A DNA stretch of 42,871 nt, taken from positions 7,321 to 50,191 of the forward strand of contig DDIU01000029.1 of NCBI GenBank assembly GCA_002338655.1. The letters are read 5' to 3'. Under the pieces are notes generated by a model. It made no database searches and had not been told where the DNA came from. It was given only the letters and a program-made list of their open reading frames with translations. A program made the translations under genes and the position numbers. This document shows positions 23,242-32,294 of the stretch, piece after piece. How positions within the stretch are numbered: the stretch's first letter is position 1; the number at the start of each line of letters is the position of its first letter. This DNA comes from Flammeovirgaceae bacterium UBA1842 (lineage in GTDB: Bacteria; Bacteroidota; Bacteroidia; Cytophagales; Cyclobacteriaceae).

Positions 23242-24021
23242 TTATGCTTCTTTCTTTTTTCTAGTTGTTCTTTTTGGTTTTACTTCTGGTTCTACCTCAA
23301 CATCCACATTGGCCAATATTCTACCAGAATGCTCATCAATAACAATCTTCTTTCTTTCCTTTATTTCAGCAATTTTTTGTGGTGGGATCACAATATTACA
23401 ACCATCTGCAGCACCTCTTTTTACAGTAACTACAGCCAGCCCATTGGATAGATTAACCCTTAATTTTTCATAATAGGTCAGGAGCTTCTCTTCAATCTTC
23501 TTTGTAGCTTTTTCCCTATCAGCGTTCAGTTTCGTCTCTTCATCCTTACTATCAGATAGGATGTCTTCCAGTTCCTTTTTCTTGCTATCCAAGTCCGCAT
23601 TGCGTTCTTTTATTATTTCTTGGATATTGACGATCTCGACTTTTTTCTTTTCGATATTTTCGCCTGCTTCTCTTATTTTCTTTTCAAGAATCTGTATCTC
23701 AAGTTCTTGAAGTTCCACTTCCTTTGTAATAGCATCAAATTCCCTGTTATTTCTAACGTTCTTTTGCTGCTCATTATACTTAACAATGAGCTTCTCAGAA
23801 TCTTTGATACCCGTCTTATTATTTTTGATGCTTTCTTCTAGGTCTTCCAACTCAGTGTTGAATCTCCCTAGCCGTGTGTTATAACCTTCAATTTCGTCCT
23901 CCAGATCCTGAACTTCATCAGGTAAATCTCCCCTTAATTTCTTAAGTTGATCTAGTTTTGTGTCTATGGATTGTAATTTTACAAGTGCGTCTAGTTTTTG
24001 TGCTACGGTATTGTTTTCCAT
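23242..24021 (-). CDS. CT398-like coiled-coil protein with a degenerate zinc ribbon
   Basis: A 259-aa protein: a long antiparallel coiled coil (about residues 8-185) followed by a small C-terminal domain and a basic tail (KPKRTTRKKKEA). The family (C4-type zinc ribbon, CT398/DUF164) normally ends in two CxxC pairs. Here the first pair reads ADGC (Cys208 only) and the second DEHS (229-232), so three of four zinc ligands are gone although the surrounding IPPQ and GRIL residues remain. Chlamydial CT398 interacts with sigma-54 and type III secretion components; any such role here is speculative. It lies between the Nif3 and TPR genes with spacers of 4 and 1 bases. Confidence 0.88.
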   Translation of the reverse strand: MENNTVAQKLDALVKLQSIDTKLDQLKKLRGDLPDEVQDLEDEIEGYNTRLGRFNTELEDLEESIKNNKTGIKDSEKLIVKYNEQQKNVRNNREFDAITKEVELQELEIQILEKKIREAGENIEKKKVEIVNIQEIIKERNADLDSKKKELEDILSDSKDEETKLNADREKATKKIEEKLLTYYEKLRVNLSNGLAVVTVKRGAADGCNIVIPPQKIAEIKERKKIVIDEHSGRILANVDVEVEPEVKPKRTTRKKKEA

Positions 24022-24025
24022 GTAT

Positions 24026-25123
24026 TTAGATATAGCTAATTGGATTTGTTACTGTCTTTGACAAATTGAGTGCAAAGGTAGAGAATTTTTCACTTAAAAT
24101 GTCAATTATTAGATCTTTTGTATATACCTCACTTTCATAGTGTCCGATGTCGGCTATTACAATCTTATCTTCGGCATCAAAAAACTCATGATACTTAAAA
24201 TCTGCAGAGACAAAAACATCGGCTTGCCTACCTATAGCCACAGGTAAAAGGAAGCTTCCAGCCCCCCCACAAACAGCGACAGTCTTAATATTTTCCTTTA
24301 TTAATGCAGTGTGCCTGATAATATCCAAATCCATTTTATTCTTTAAAAATTGGAGAAATTTCTTTGCGGGCATAGCCTCTTCCAGCTCCCCGATCATACC
24401 GGCACCAACCGTTTGGTCCTTGTTTTGAAGAGGGGTAAGGTAGTAGGCTACTTCTTCATAGGGGTGAGCATGATTGAGCGCGGCCAACACCTTTGAAGAC
24501 AAATGAGAGGGTAACAATACCTCTATTCTGGATTCGTTTACTTGCTCAGGTTTATTTGTTTTTCCTATTGTAGGATTGGCCTTTTCATTGGGCGTGAATT
24601 CCCCAACCCCTTGAACGACAAAATTGCAGTCATTATAATTACCGATTTGACCAGCACCTGCTTCAAAAATGGCCATTTTGACTTTGTCAATAGCATCATT
24701 CGGCACAAAAGTCACTAATTTGGCCAATGTATCCTTTTTGGGTGATAACACTTGCGTATTTACAAGACCTATCTTATCACATATTTTTTTATTTACGCCA
24801 GTATTTACATTGTCCAAATTGGTGTGGATAGCATATATGGCAATATCATTTTTGAGTGCCAATATTACCGTTCGCTCCACATAATTACTGCCAGTAAGTG
24901 TTTTTAATCCTTTAAAAATGATTGGATGGTGCGCTATGATTAAGTTACAATTAGTGTTCAATGCTTCTTCCACTACTTTTTCTGTAACATCAAGCGTAAC
25001 CAATACGCCAGTAACAATATTATCTTTGTTTCCAGTCAATAATCCTGAGTTATCATAACTTTCTTGGTAAGATAATGGTGCGACTGATTCTAAATGTTGA
25101 ATAATATCTTTTATTCTACTCAT
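24026..25123 (-). CDS. Nif3-like dinuclear metal centre protein
   Basis: A 365-aa member of the NIF3/YbgI family, widely annotated as GTP cyclohydrolase I type 2 homologues. The metal site motif LIIAHHPIIFKG (His65, His66) and the C-terminal ADIGHYESE motif (His and Glu) are conserved. The central insert (about 125-230) is the PII-like domain typical of the long, hexameric form. The cellular role is not settled in bacteria. It begins the operon Nif3 - zinc-ribbon-like - TPR, a common gene pair in Bacteroidota for the first two. It starts at ATG 25123 and is divergent from lpxK. Confidence 0.92.
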   Translation of the reverse strand: MSRIKDIIQHLESVAPLSYQESYDNSGLLTGNKDNIVTGVLVTLDVTEKVVEEALNTNCNLIIAHHPIIFKGLKTLTGSNYVERTVILALKNDIAIYAIHTNLDNVNTGVNKKICDKIGLVNTQVLSPKKDTLAKLVTFVPNDAIDKVKMAIFEAGAGQIGNYNDCNFVVQGVGEFTPNEKANPTIGKTNKPEQVNESRIEVLLPSHLSSKVLAALNHAHPYEEVAYYLTPLQNKDQTVGAGMIGELEEAMPAKKFLQFLKNKMDLDIIRHTALIKENIKTVAVCGGAGSFLLPVAIGRQADVFVSADFKYHEFFDAEDKIVIADIGHYESEVYTKDLIIDILSEKFSTFALNLSKTVTNPISYI

Positions 25124-25146
25124 AAATGCCCAATTTTGCGCTTTGT

Positions 25147-25154
25147 CAAATATA
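25147..25154 (-). promoter_or_regulatory. Probable -7 box for the Nif3 operon
   Basis: The minus strand reads TATATTTG, matching TAnnTTTG, 24 bases upstream of the Nif3 ATG. No clear -33 box was seen. The short divergent region 25124-25181 must also hold the lpxK promoter. Confidence 0.4.
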
Positions 25155-25181
25155 TAAAATAAAAAAGGCAGGACATCGAAT

Positions 25182-26231
25182 ATGAATATTTTAGGTGCTT
25201 TACTCTTTCCGTTTACATTAATTTATGACTTGGTCACCCGGGTTAGAAATTATCTATTTGACAGTGGCTATAAGCGTTCATTTAAATTTGAAGCAAATGT
25301 AATAGGTGTTGGCAACATCACTGTAGGGGGTACCGGTAAAAGCCCAATGGTAGAGTACCTCATTCGATTACTTTCCTCTCAGTATAGCATTGCAACACTC
25401 AGCCGGGGATATGGGCGTAGTACCAAGGGGTTTAAGATTACGGATGAAAGTGATAATGCGCTTACCGTTGGAGATGAACCCTATCAATTTTATAATAAAT
25501 TTAAAGATATTACGGTTGCCGTAGGTGAGGAACGGGCTGCGGCAATCCCATTTATATTAGCCGAAAAGAATCCGGATATTATAATTCTGGATGATGCATT
25601 CCAACATCGGTATGTTGAGCCTTCTTTTAACATTATGCTTACTGATTATTCACGGCTTTTTTATGATGATTTTGTTTTACCATCAGGTAGACTGAGAGAA
25701 GCACGAAAGGGAGCCAATAGAGCAGATGTAATTGTGGTGACAAAATGCCCTGATAATATTTCTGCGAATGAAATGGATGCCATCGAAAAGAGAATCCAAA
25801 CTTATGCCCCTAATTCCATTGTGACCTTTTCTGGAATTAGGTACCTACCAGCCGAACCTGTTTTTGTGAACGGTCAGTTTTCAGAAAACATTATATTATT
25901 TTCAGGAATAGCTAATAACAAACATCTGATGGAATACCTGTCGACACATTTTGCGCTAATGGACGAGTATTTTTTTCCTGACCATCATGGATATACAAAA
26001 AAGGATTTACAGAGTATAGAAGAACGTTTTCAAAGAATGCCAATGGCTGATAAATGCCTTCTCACCACAGAAAAGGATATGATTAAACTTCTAAATTCTT
26101 CATTGGGGAGCACAATTGAGCACCTTCCTGTTTTTTATATCCCCATTGAAACCTACTTTATCAAAAACGGCAAGACATTTGATGAGATGGTCTTAAAATC
26201 AATTAATAAATATTCTGATAACCCTAATTAA
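25182..26231 (+). CDS. lpxK: Tetraacyldisaccharide 4'-kinase
   Basis: A 349-aa inner-membrane-associated kinase that adds the 4'-phosphate in lipid A synthesis. An N-terminal membrane-interacting helix is followed by the Walker A motif GVGNITVGGTGKSP (residues 42-55). The later LDDAFQHRYVEPSFNIML region (with DD and H) and the SGRLREARKGANRADVIVVTKCP motif are diagnostic. Its presence confirms a Gram-negative outer membrane with lipid A. It starts at ATG 25182 and leads a three-gene operon with a porin-like protein and miaE. Confidence 0.95.
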   Translation: MNILGALLFPFTLIYDLVTRVRNYLFDSGYKRSFKFEANVIGVGNITVGGTGKSPMVEYLIRLLSSQYSIATLSRGYGRSTKGFKITDESDNALTVGDEPYQFYNKFKDITVAVGEERAAAIPFILAEKNPDIIILDDAFQHRYVEPSFNIMLTDYSRLFYDDFVLPSGRLREARKGANRADVIVVTKCPDNISANEMDAIEKRIQTYAPNSIVTFSGIRYLPAEPVFVNGQFSENIILFSGIANNKHLMEYLSTHFALMDEYFFPDHHGYTKKDLQSIEERFQRMPMADKCLLTTEKDMIKLLNSSLGSTIEHLPVFYIPIETYFIKNGKTFDEMVLKSINKYSDNPN

Positions 26232-26237
26232 CTACAT

Positions 26238-28181
26238 TTGAGCGTGCAGAAAGGATTATTAATTTTTATAGCTTGTGTAGGTCTGACCCAAAGTTTATTT
26301 GGACAACGAACAGTAGAAATTGAAGGGGATAAAGATGATGCCAATAGAGTTGGCTCCAGCGTGTTGGATGATTCCACCAAACAGATATATGGGCCAAACA
26401 CTACCAGATTTACCTATGAGAAAAACCTAAGGTTTAACAATCCCGAATGGCATAACATAGACACTTCAGTATTTGATTTTCACAAGTTTCAGTTTATAGC
26501 CAAAAAGAACAATACTTATCAAGATCTGGGAAATATTGGAACAGCCATGAAATCTATTTATCCCACTAGCCCAGAAATAATTGGCGCCAGATTGGGCTTT
26601 GATTTATATGATGTTTACTATAAGGGGCCACAAGAAATCAAGATTTATGACACCAAATCCCCCTACTCGATGTTTGGCATTATTTGGGGCGGACAGGGAA
26701 GGTCTGTTACAGAGGCTGCCTATTCAAGGAATATCGATGAAAGGTCAAACGTGAGTTTCGAATACCGAGGATTGTTCATTGATAAACAAATAGAAAGAAA
26801 GAGAAGGGGGGATAGAAACGTATTGGGTACAGACTATAGCTTTGGGGGCAACTATGGCACTAAAGATGGCAAATACTTTGTTCTCGGAAATTTCACAAGG
26901 AATAGACACGTTGTAAATGAGTATGGTGGGGTTTTGTTAGAAGAAGACTCCTCATTTAATGCCTATTTTAAGGACAACAGGCAGGCGAATCTGACTGATA
27001 CCAAGACGATAGAATTAAGGACGAATTACCATGTATATCAGCAATATAAGTTTAGTGACCCTATACAGGTATATCACATTTATGATAGGTATAAACAATT
27101 CAATGATTTTAATAATGCGTCATCAAAAGGTGTAGAGACCAATGCGGATTATTATAAGCAGGTAGCACTTGACACACTTCCGGTACGGGACAGAACTAAA
27201 ATAATTTATAGGCAGCATGAGATAGGAATCAAGGGAGATATTGGTAAGACCTTTTATAGTTTTTATTACCGAGGCAGGGAAGTGAACCTAAACCATAAAT
27301 TTATTAAAGAGGATTCTTTAGAGTACGGTACCTATTACATGGAAAACTATTTAGGGGCGGCATTCAGGTTTGGAAATTATGCCTCCAGTTATATTAGCAC
27401 CTATGCCGAATATCTACCAGCAAGTGAAAATTACAAGATTGGAGCGAGGATTCAGAATAAGTGGTTTTTTGCGGAAGGCCGTAGTTCTCGTTACTTGCCC
27501 AGCTATGTGCAACGGGCATACTTAAGCAGACATGACAGTTGGCAAAATAATTTTGAATCTACCATAAACACCAAACTTGAAAGTGGATTGAATTTTAATG
27601 TAGGCAAACTGGTACTATCACCTAAAGTCAGTTATAATTTAATTACAGATTATATTTATTTCACTAAACTTGATGGTTTGGATTCTACACAAAGGCCTTA
27701 TCAACCCGCACAAGCTTCAGGCGATATTAGTATAATAAAAGGAGAACTAAATTTAGGGATGAAGTTATTAAGGCATTTATCTATTAAATCCCAAATTATA
27801 TATTCTGAAGTAGCAGGAAGTTCGGCACAATCCATTAACCTGCCACGTTATTTCATTAATGGTCAAATTGCTTATACGAATATTCTCTATGAGGGTAATT
27901 TACAGTTGCAATTGGGTGTGGATTTTCATCAACATTCCGCCTATTTTGCTGATGCCTATGACCCCTCAATCATGCAATATTATGTGCAAAACCGATTTGA
28001 AGTTCCTTCATTTCCAGTTATTGATGTATTTGCAAACATCAAAATAAATAGGGGGCGGGCATTTTTGAAGTTCAATAACTTAAATGAACTTTTTAAAGGT
28101 ACTGGATACTTTCTTACTCCAGAATACCCTGCACAAAAAACCATTTTGGACTTTGGTATAGACTGGGCGCTTTATGATTGA
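26238..28181 (+). CDS. Putative outer-membrane porin (PF14121-like)
   Basis: A 647-aa protein with a signal peptide (MSVQKGLLIFIACVGLTQSLFGQ). The mature part is beta-rich, full of alternating aromatic and polar residues. An early region FHKFQFIAKKNNTYQDLGNIGTAMKSIYP leads into many strand-like segments, and the sequence ends in FGIDWALYD, compatible with a C-terminal barrel strand. The pattern fits the Bacteroidota putative porin family PF14121. The start is a TTG at 26238 six bases after lpxK; a GTG two codons later is an alternative. The substrate is unknown. Its end overlaps miaE by eight bases. Confidence 0.82.
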   Translation: MSVQKGLLIFIACVGLTQSLFGQRTVEIEGDKDDANRVGSSVLDDSTKQIYGPNTTRFTYEKNLRFNNPEWHNIDTSVFDFHKFQFIAKKNNTYQDLGNIGTAMKSIYPTSPEIIGARLGFDLYDVYYKGPQEIKIYDTKSPYSMFGIIWGGQGRSVTEAAYSRNIDERSNVSFEYRGLFIDKQIERKRRGDRNVLGTDYSFGGNYGTKDGKYFVLGNFTRNRHVVNEYGGVLLEEDSSFNAYFKDNRQANLTDTKTIELRTNYHVYQQYKFSDPIQVYHIYDRYKQFNDFNNASSKGVETNADYYKQVALDTLPVRDRTKIIYRQHEIGIKGDIGKTFYSFYYRGREVNLNHKFIKEDSLEYGTYYMENYLGAAFRFGNYASSYISTYAEYLPASENYKIGARIQNKWFFAEGRSSRYLPSYVQRAYLSRHDSWQNNFESTINTKLESGLNFNVGKLVLSPKVSYNLITDYIYFTKLDGLDSTQRPYQPAQASGDISIIKGELNLGMKLLRHLSIKSQIIYSEVAGSSAQSINLPRYFINGQIAYTNILYEGNLQLQLGVDFHQHSAYFADAYDPSIMQYYVQNRFEVPSFPVIDVFANIKINRGRAFLKFNNLNELFKGTGYFLTPEYPAQKTILDFGIDWALYD

Positions 28182-28776
28182 TTCAGGAAAACACGTATTG
28201 GGCCTGACCCTACCCACTGACCCAAGATGGGTAAATATTGCAGAAAAAAGCATTGAAGAAATTTTGGTTGACCATGCTTATTGTGAGCAGAAGGCGGCCT
28301 CATCTTGTATTTCACTGATTATCATGTATCCTGAACGGGAGGAATTGGTTAAGGTGCTGACACCCGTGGTTGCCGAAGAATGGGGGCATTTCGAGAGGGT
28401 GCTTGAGGAATTGGACAAGCGTGGTTTTAAACTGGGGCCAGCAAGAAAAGACGAATATGTGGCCCGTTTGGCTAAAGCAGAACGTAAAGGGGGAAGTAGG
28501 GATCAGCAGGTGGTAGAAAAGTTGTTGATCAATGCTCTTATCGAAGCCCGAAGTTGTGAACGGTTTAGGTTATTGTGGAAAAACTTAACCGACAAATCAT
28601 TACAAAAATTTTATTATGAATTAATGGTATCTGAGGCGTCACATTATAAAAACTTCATTCACTTGGCTAAACTATATTTACCAGAAAAATATGTGATGCA
28701 ACGCTGGAAAGAGCTATTAAAAGAAGAAGCAGCAATAATCAAAACCTTGGAAGTCCGAGGGGACAGGATGCATTAA
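28174..28776 (+). CDS. miaE: tRNA-(ms2io6A)-hydroxylase
   Basis: A 200-aa ferritin-like diiron enzyme that hydroxylates the isopentenyl group of ms2i6A at position 37 of tRNAs. The two helix pairs carry the iron ligands: HAYCEQKAASS (Glu38) with EEWGHFERV (Glu and His near residue 70), and EARSCERF with EASHYKNF. The length is normal. It starts at ATG 28174 inside the last codons of the porin gene, suggesting coupled translation. Its stop is one base away from the stop of the convergent 28778-30037 gene. Confidence 0.94.
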   Translation: MIDSGKHVLGLTLPTDPRWVNIAEKSIEEILVDHAYCEQKAASSCISLIIMYPEREELVKVLTPVVAEEWGHFERVLEELDKRGFKLGPARKDEYVARLAKAERKGGSRDQQVVEKLLINALIEARSCERFRLLWKNLTDKSLQKFYYELMVSEASHYKNFIHLAKLYLPEKYVMQRWKELLKEEAAIIKTLEVRGDRMH

Positions 28777-28777
28777 C

Positions 28778-30037
28778 TTACGTCTTTTGTTTCTTCTTTT
28801 TAGCCGCAGGGAACAAAATATTGTTCAATATCAATCGATAACCTGGCGAATTGGGATGTAAGTTCAAATCAGTAGGCTCTTCGTTAACCAGATGTTGATA
28901 ATCTTCAGGATCATGCCCACCGTAAAAAGTCCAGAATCCTTTTCCATATACCCCATGTAAATATTTAGCTTCCTTTATGGATTTATTTTCACCCATAATC
29001 ACTACGTCAGATTTAATGAGACTTTCTTTATACCCAGTAGTTTGTCCATAAAAACCTTTAATGACACGGGTGTGATTTTGGGTAAGCATAGTTGGGATAG
29101 GATCCCATTTAGCAGAAAATTCAAATAAATTGAAATAGTCGTTTTCTTCCCTTAACCCACGTTCAGCGAAGTTATTATCAATGTTTGAGTACTCATACTC
29201 ATAAGGATCTTTAGATATTTTGAAGTTTTCAAATGCAAATGTTGCAGAAAAGTTAAGTTTCTGTTGTGCATCGGGGTCAGCGGGATCGCCATCATACATG
29301 CGATCGATCATATCGATACCCTCGCCTGCCAATGCAATGTCATAGGTATCTGTGGCGGAACACATGGCAAATAGAAAGCCACCACCAGAAACGAACTCCT
29401 TTATTTTTTTTGCCGATGCTAGCTTTAAATGGGACACTTTGCTGAAACCATGCTCATGAGCAGACTCTTCCAGTTCACGTTGCTGCTCGATGTACCAGGG
29501 CATATTTTTAAATGACCTGTAAAACTTACCATATTGCCCGGTAAAGTCTTCATGATGGAGGTGGAGCCAATCATATTTCGGTAAGTCCCCATTGAGTACT
29601 TCCGAATCAAAAATGACGGTATAGGGAATTTCTGCATAAGTGAGGACCAAAGTTACGGCATCATCCCAGGGTTGCTTACTTTTAGGTGAGTACACGGCAA
29701 TTTTCGGAAATTTGTCCAGCCGCATCACATCGGTATTTGAAGAAGGACTGGCTATTTGTTGAATAATATTTGTTGACTGGGCATCGGAAATCACCTCATA
29801 GCTCACCCCACGAATGATAAGTTCATTTTCGAATTTCTGATAATATTTTACCATAAAACTTCCACCACGATAGTTTAGTAACCAATCTACTTCAATATCG
29901 TTTTGCAATACCCAATAGGCAATGCCATACGCTTTCAGGTGGTTTGACTGTTTCTCATCCATAGGAATAAGTAAATAGCTTGCATAGCTATGGGAAATAC
30001 ATAAAACAAAAAGGAGAGTAGTCAGTAAGGAACGCAT
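28778..30037 (-). CDS. Periplasmic amidotransferase-like protein, often labelled asparagine synthetase B
   Basis: A 419-aa protein with an N-terminal signal peptide (MRSLLTTLLFVLCISHSYA). I recognise a Bacteroidota family usually labelled asparagine synthetase B in databases, but the label does not fit: there is no Cys at position 2 for a glutaminase domain and no PP-loop for AMP activation. Instead the sequence (KFPKIAVYSPKSKQPWDDAVTLVLTYAEIPYTVIFD, YDWLHLHHEDFTGQYGKF, GGGFLFAMCSATDTYD, FYGGHDPEDY) resembles a class I glutamine amidotransferase / ThuA-like fold. The Cys in FAMCSA could be the elbow nucleophile. The function is unknown; it should act in the periplasm or outer leaflet. It starts at ATG 30037. 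Confidence 0.75.
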   Translation of the reverse strand: MRSLLTTLLFVLCISHSYASYLLIPMDEKQSNHLKAYGIAYWVLQNDIEVDWLLNYRGGSFMVKYYQKFENELIIRGVSYEVISDAQSTNIIQQIASPSSNTDVMRLDKFPKIAVYSPKSKQPWDDAVTLVLTYAEIPYTVIFDSEVLNGDLPKYDWLHLHHEDFTGQYGKFYRSFKNMPWYIEQQRELEESAHEHGFSKVSHLKLASAKKIKEFVSGGGFLFAMCSATDTYDIALAGEGIDMIDRMYDGDPADPDAQQKLNFSATFAFENFKISKDPYEYEYSNIDNNFAERGLREENDYFNLFEFSAKWDPIPTMLTQNHTRVIKGFYGQTTGYKESLIKSDVVIMGENKSIKEAKYLHGVYGKGFWTFYGGHDPEDYQHLVNEEPTDLNLHPNSPGYRLILNNILFPAAKKKKQKT

Positions 30038-30150
30038 ATCAAAATTTCAACTTTCTAATTTACCGATAAAACGCAATTATATCTAATCATACAATTTACA
30101 ACTACTTCAACGATAGAATTATTTAATTTAGTTTCAAATAACAATAAAAA

Positions 30151-31389
30151 ATGGATTTAGCGGAAAATGTCAGGGAAGGTTTGAGATCAATAAATGCCAA
30201 TTTATTGAGAACGGTACTAACAGCCATGATTGTAACTTTAGGGATCACCTCATTGGTGGGGATACTTACCGCTATCGATGGCATACAATATTCAGTTACT
30301 GATTCACTCTCGGATTTAGGCGTTAACACCTTTGATATTTACTCCAAACGAAATAGAGGGGGGAGGAGTTCGGGGATCATAGAAAAACCACAGCCTCCGG
30401 TAACCCTGAAAGAGTCCATGAGATTTATTGAAAATTATCGATTTCCAGCTAGTGTAAGTCTATCTACTAGGGTTACAGGAATCGCAGAAGTGAAATATAA
30501 ATCGAAGAAAACGAATCCAAATGTAATGATTACAGGTGCAAACAATGAGTATGTAGCACTTGAAGGACTTAATATTGAAAAAGGCAGAAATTTTTCTACG
30601 GTAGAAATTCAGTATGGAACTAATGTAGCAATTGTAGGTGTGGATGTTGTAAAGGCTCTTTTTGATGACAATGAAGACCCATTGAAGGCAGAGATATCCG
30701 TATTGGGAGGTAAATATCAAATCATAGGTTTACTTGAAGAGCGTGGCCAAATGGGCGGAGGTGGTGGACCTGATAATTCGGTCATTATTCCGGTTATCAA
30801 TGCCAGTAGGCTATCCTCCTCACGTATTTTACGCTATGGTTTAACCATTGGTATAACAGATCCTACACAAATGGAAATGGCCATGGGGGAAGCTACAGCT
30901 TTAATGAGAAAAATCAGACGGGACAGATTGGGAGAGGCAAATTCGTTTGAGTTGGCCAAAAGCGAATCACTAGCAGAACGTTTGGAGTCCATCACCAGTG
31001 TGATGCGTATAGGAGGGATAGGAATAGGTTTTATTACACTATTGGGAGCTTCTATAGCTTTAATGAATATCATGCTGGTATCAGTAACAGAGCGAACGAG
31101 GGAAGTTGGGATAAGGAAGGCACTGGGGGCCACTCCATTACGAATTAGACAGCAGTTTATCATAGAGGCCATTGTCGTATGCTTAATGGGGGGCATAGCA
31201 GGGGTCATTTTAGGGATAGGTATAGGCAATCTAATATCCCAAGTTATAGGGGTAGAAGGTTTTGTAGTGCCCTGGATCTGGGTTACCGTTGGGATGATTG
31301 TTTGTATTGTAGTAGGCCTTATTTCGGGTTATTATCCTGCCAATAAAGCGGCTAAATTGGACCCTATTGAATCATTACGATTCGAATAA
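30151..31389 (+). CDS. MacB-type ABC transporter permease
   Basis: A 412-aa permease with one N-terminal helix (TVLTAMIVTLGITSLVGILTA), a large periplasmic MacB-type domain (about residues 45-275) and a three-helix FtsX domain at the C-terminus. That domain includes the conserved TERTREVGIRKALGATPLRIRQQF coupling motif and ends in AAKLDPIESLRFE. This single-FtsX topology is that of MacB/LolC-like exporters that work with a separate ATPase. No ATPase gene is adjacent, so the partner must lie elsewhere. The substrate is unknown. It starts at ATG 30151; the upstream 113 bases contain no gene. Confidence 0.88.
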   Translation: MDLAENVREGLRSINANLLRTVLTAMIVTLGITSLVGILTAIDGIQYSVTDSLSDLGVNTFDIYSKRNRGGRSSGIIEKPQPPVTLKESMRFIENYRFPASVSLSTRVTGIAEVKYKSKKTNPNVMITGANNEYVALEGLNIEKGRNFSTVEIQYGTNVAIVGVDVVKALFDDNEDPLKAEISVLGGKYQIIGLLEERGQMGGGGGPDNSVIIPVINASRLSSSRILRYGLTIGITDPTQMEMAMGEATALMRKIRRDRLGEANSFELAKSESLAERLESITSVMRIGGIGIGFITLLGASIALMNIMLVSVTERTREVGIRKALGATPLRIRQQFIIEAIVVCLMGGIAGVILGIGIGNLISQVIGVEGFVVPWIWVTVGMIVCIVVGLISGYYPANKAAKLDPIESLRFE

Positions 31390-31438
31390 GCAGTCTGAAT
31401 TTTTATGAATCATTAATTTTATTGCGTAATTAGGCATT

Positions 31439-32221
31439 ATGAAGATTGCCTGTTGTCTGTCATTATTTTTCTCATGCATAGTTTCATACTCCTTAGCAGG
31501 TGAAATAGTTCTCACAGGTTCCTATCAAGGCAAAGATATTTTTGTTCAAAATCCATTTAATAAAGCGTCTGACGCATTCTGCACCGAATCAGTGTTTGTT
31601 AATGACAGACAGTTATATGACCATCCTAATGTGTCGGCTTATAAAATTGATTTATCCTTTTTGAATATGGGGGATCTGGTGGTTATTAGAATTACCTATT
31701 CAGATGGTTGTAAACCTACGATCGTTAATTCCCAAGTATTAAAGGCACCACAAAGTTTTCAGTTCTTAACAGCGCAGGCAGACAACAATTCAATCACCTG
31801 GACTACACGTGGTGAAATACCCGGAGGTGTTTATTATACTGAGCACCAATGGAAAAACAAGGACTGGGCTGTTGTTGATACCATCAGGGGGAAGGGAAGT
31901 TTTGAAATCAATAAATATGCGGTACCGCCAGCTCATTTAAAAGGCGAAAATAACTATAGAATTAGATATGACAGTTTCGATCAAAAGACCTATTATTCTA
32001 TGGAGTTTTTATATACAGCAGCAGATACTTACATTACATTTTACCCGCACATTGCTAGCTCCCAGCTTGTACTTTCCGACTCTACCGACTATGTGATTAC
32101 TGATTTTTATGGTAAAGTGGTCAAGAAAGGATCAGGTAGAGATATTCTATTATTAGGCCTAAAGCCCGGTAAGTACTTCCTCAATATTCAAAATAGGCAG
32201 GAGCAGTTTATTAAGAGGTAA
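31439..32221 (+). CDS. Small secreted protein with a T9SS-like C-terminal tail
   Basis: A 260-aa protein with a clear signal peptide (MKIACCLSLFFSCIVSYSLAGE). Its body has beta-sandwich-type segments and five Cys, two of them in the signal region. The last ~60 residues, ending DYVITDFYGKVVKKGSGRDILLLGLKPGKYFLNIQNRQEQFIKR, match the general pattern of type IX sorting domains (strand - G-x-V - strand - L-x-x-G-x-Y - basic end) in shortened form. It may therefore be exported to the surface. No enzymatic motif is seen. It is convergent with the giant T9SS gene, with a hairpin between them. Confidence 0.7.
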   Translation: MKIACCLSLFFSCIVSYSLAGEIVLTGSYQGKDIFVQNPFNKASDAFCTESVFVNDRQLYDHPNVSAYKIDLSFLNMGDLVVIRITYSDGCKPTIVNSQVLKAPQSFQFLTAQADNNSITWTTRGEIPGGVYYTEHQWKNKDWAVVDTIRGKGSFEINKYAVPPAHLKGENNYRIRYDSFDQKTYYSMEFLYTAADTYITFYPHIASSQLVLSDSTDYVITDFYGKVVKKGSGRDILLLGLKPGKYFLNIQNRQEQFIKR

Positions 32222-32256
32222 TAGCCTATAACCTATCGGATGGCTCAAAGCAAACC

Positions 32257-32289
32257 ACTCACCGGGTGACTCAAAGTTACCCGGTGAGT
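32257..32289. terminator. 15-bp hairpin between convergent genes (family member 2)
   Basis: ACTCACCGGGTGACT (32257-32271) pairs with 32275-32289 around a CAA loop with a single G-U position. It sits 36 bases after the plus-strand gene and six bases after the end of the minus-strand giant gene, so it can serve both. Core and layout match the hairpin at 16384-16418. Confidence 0.75.
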
Positions 32290-32294
32290 AGTAT

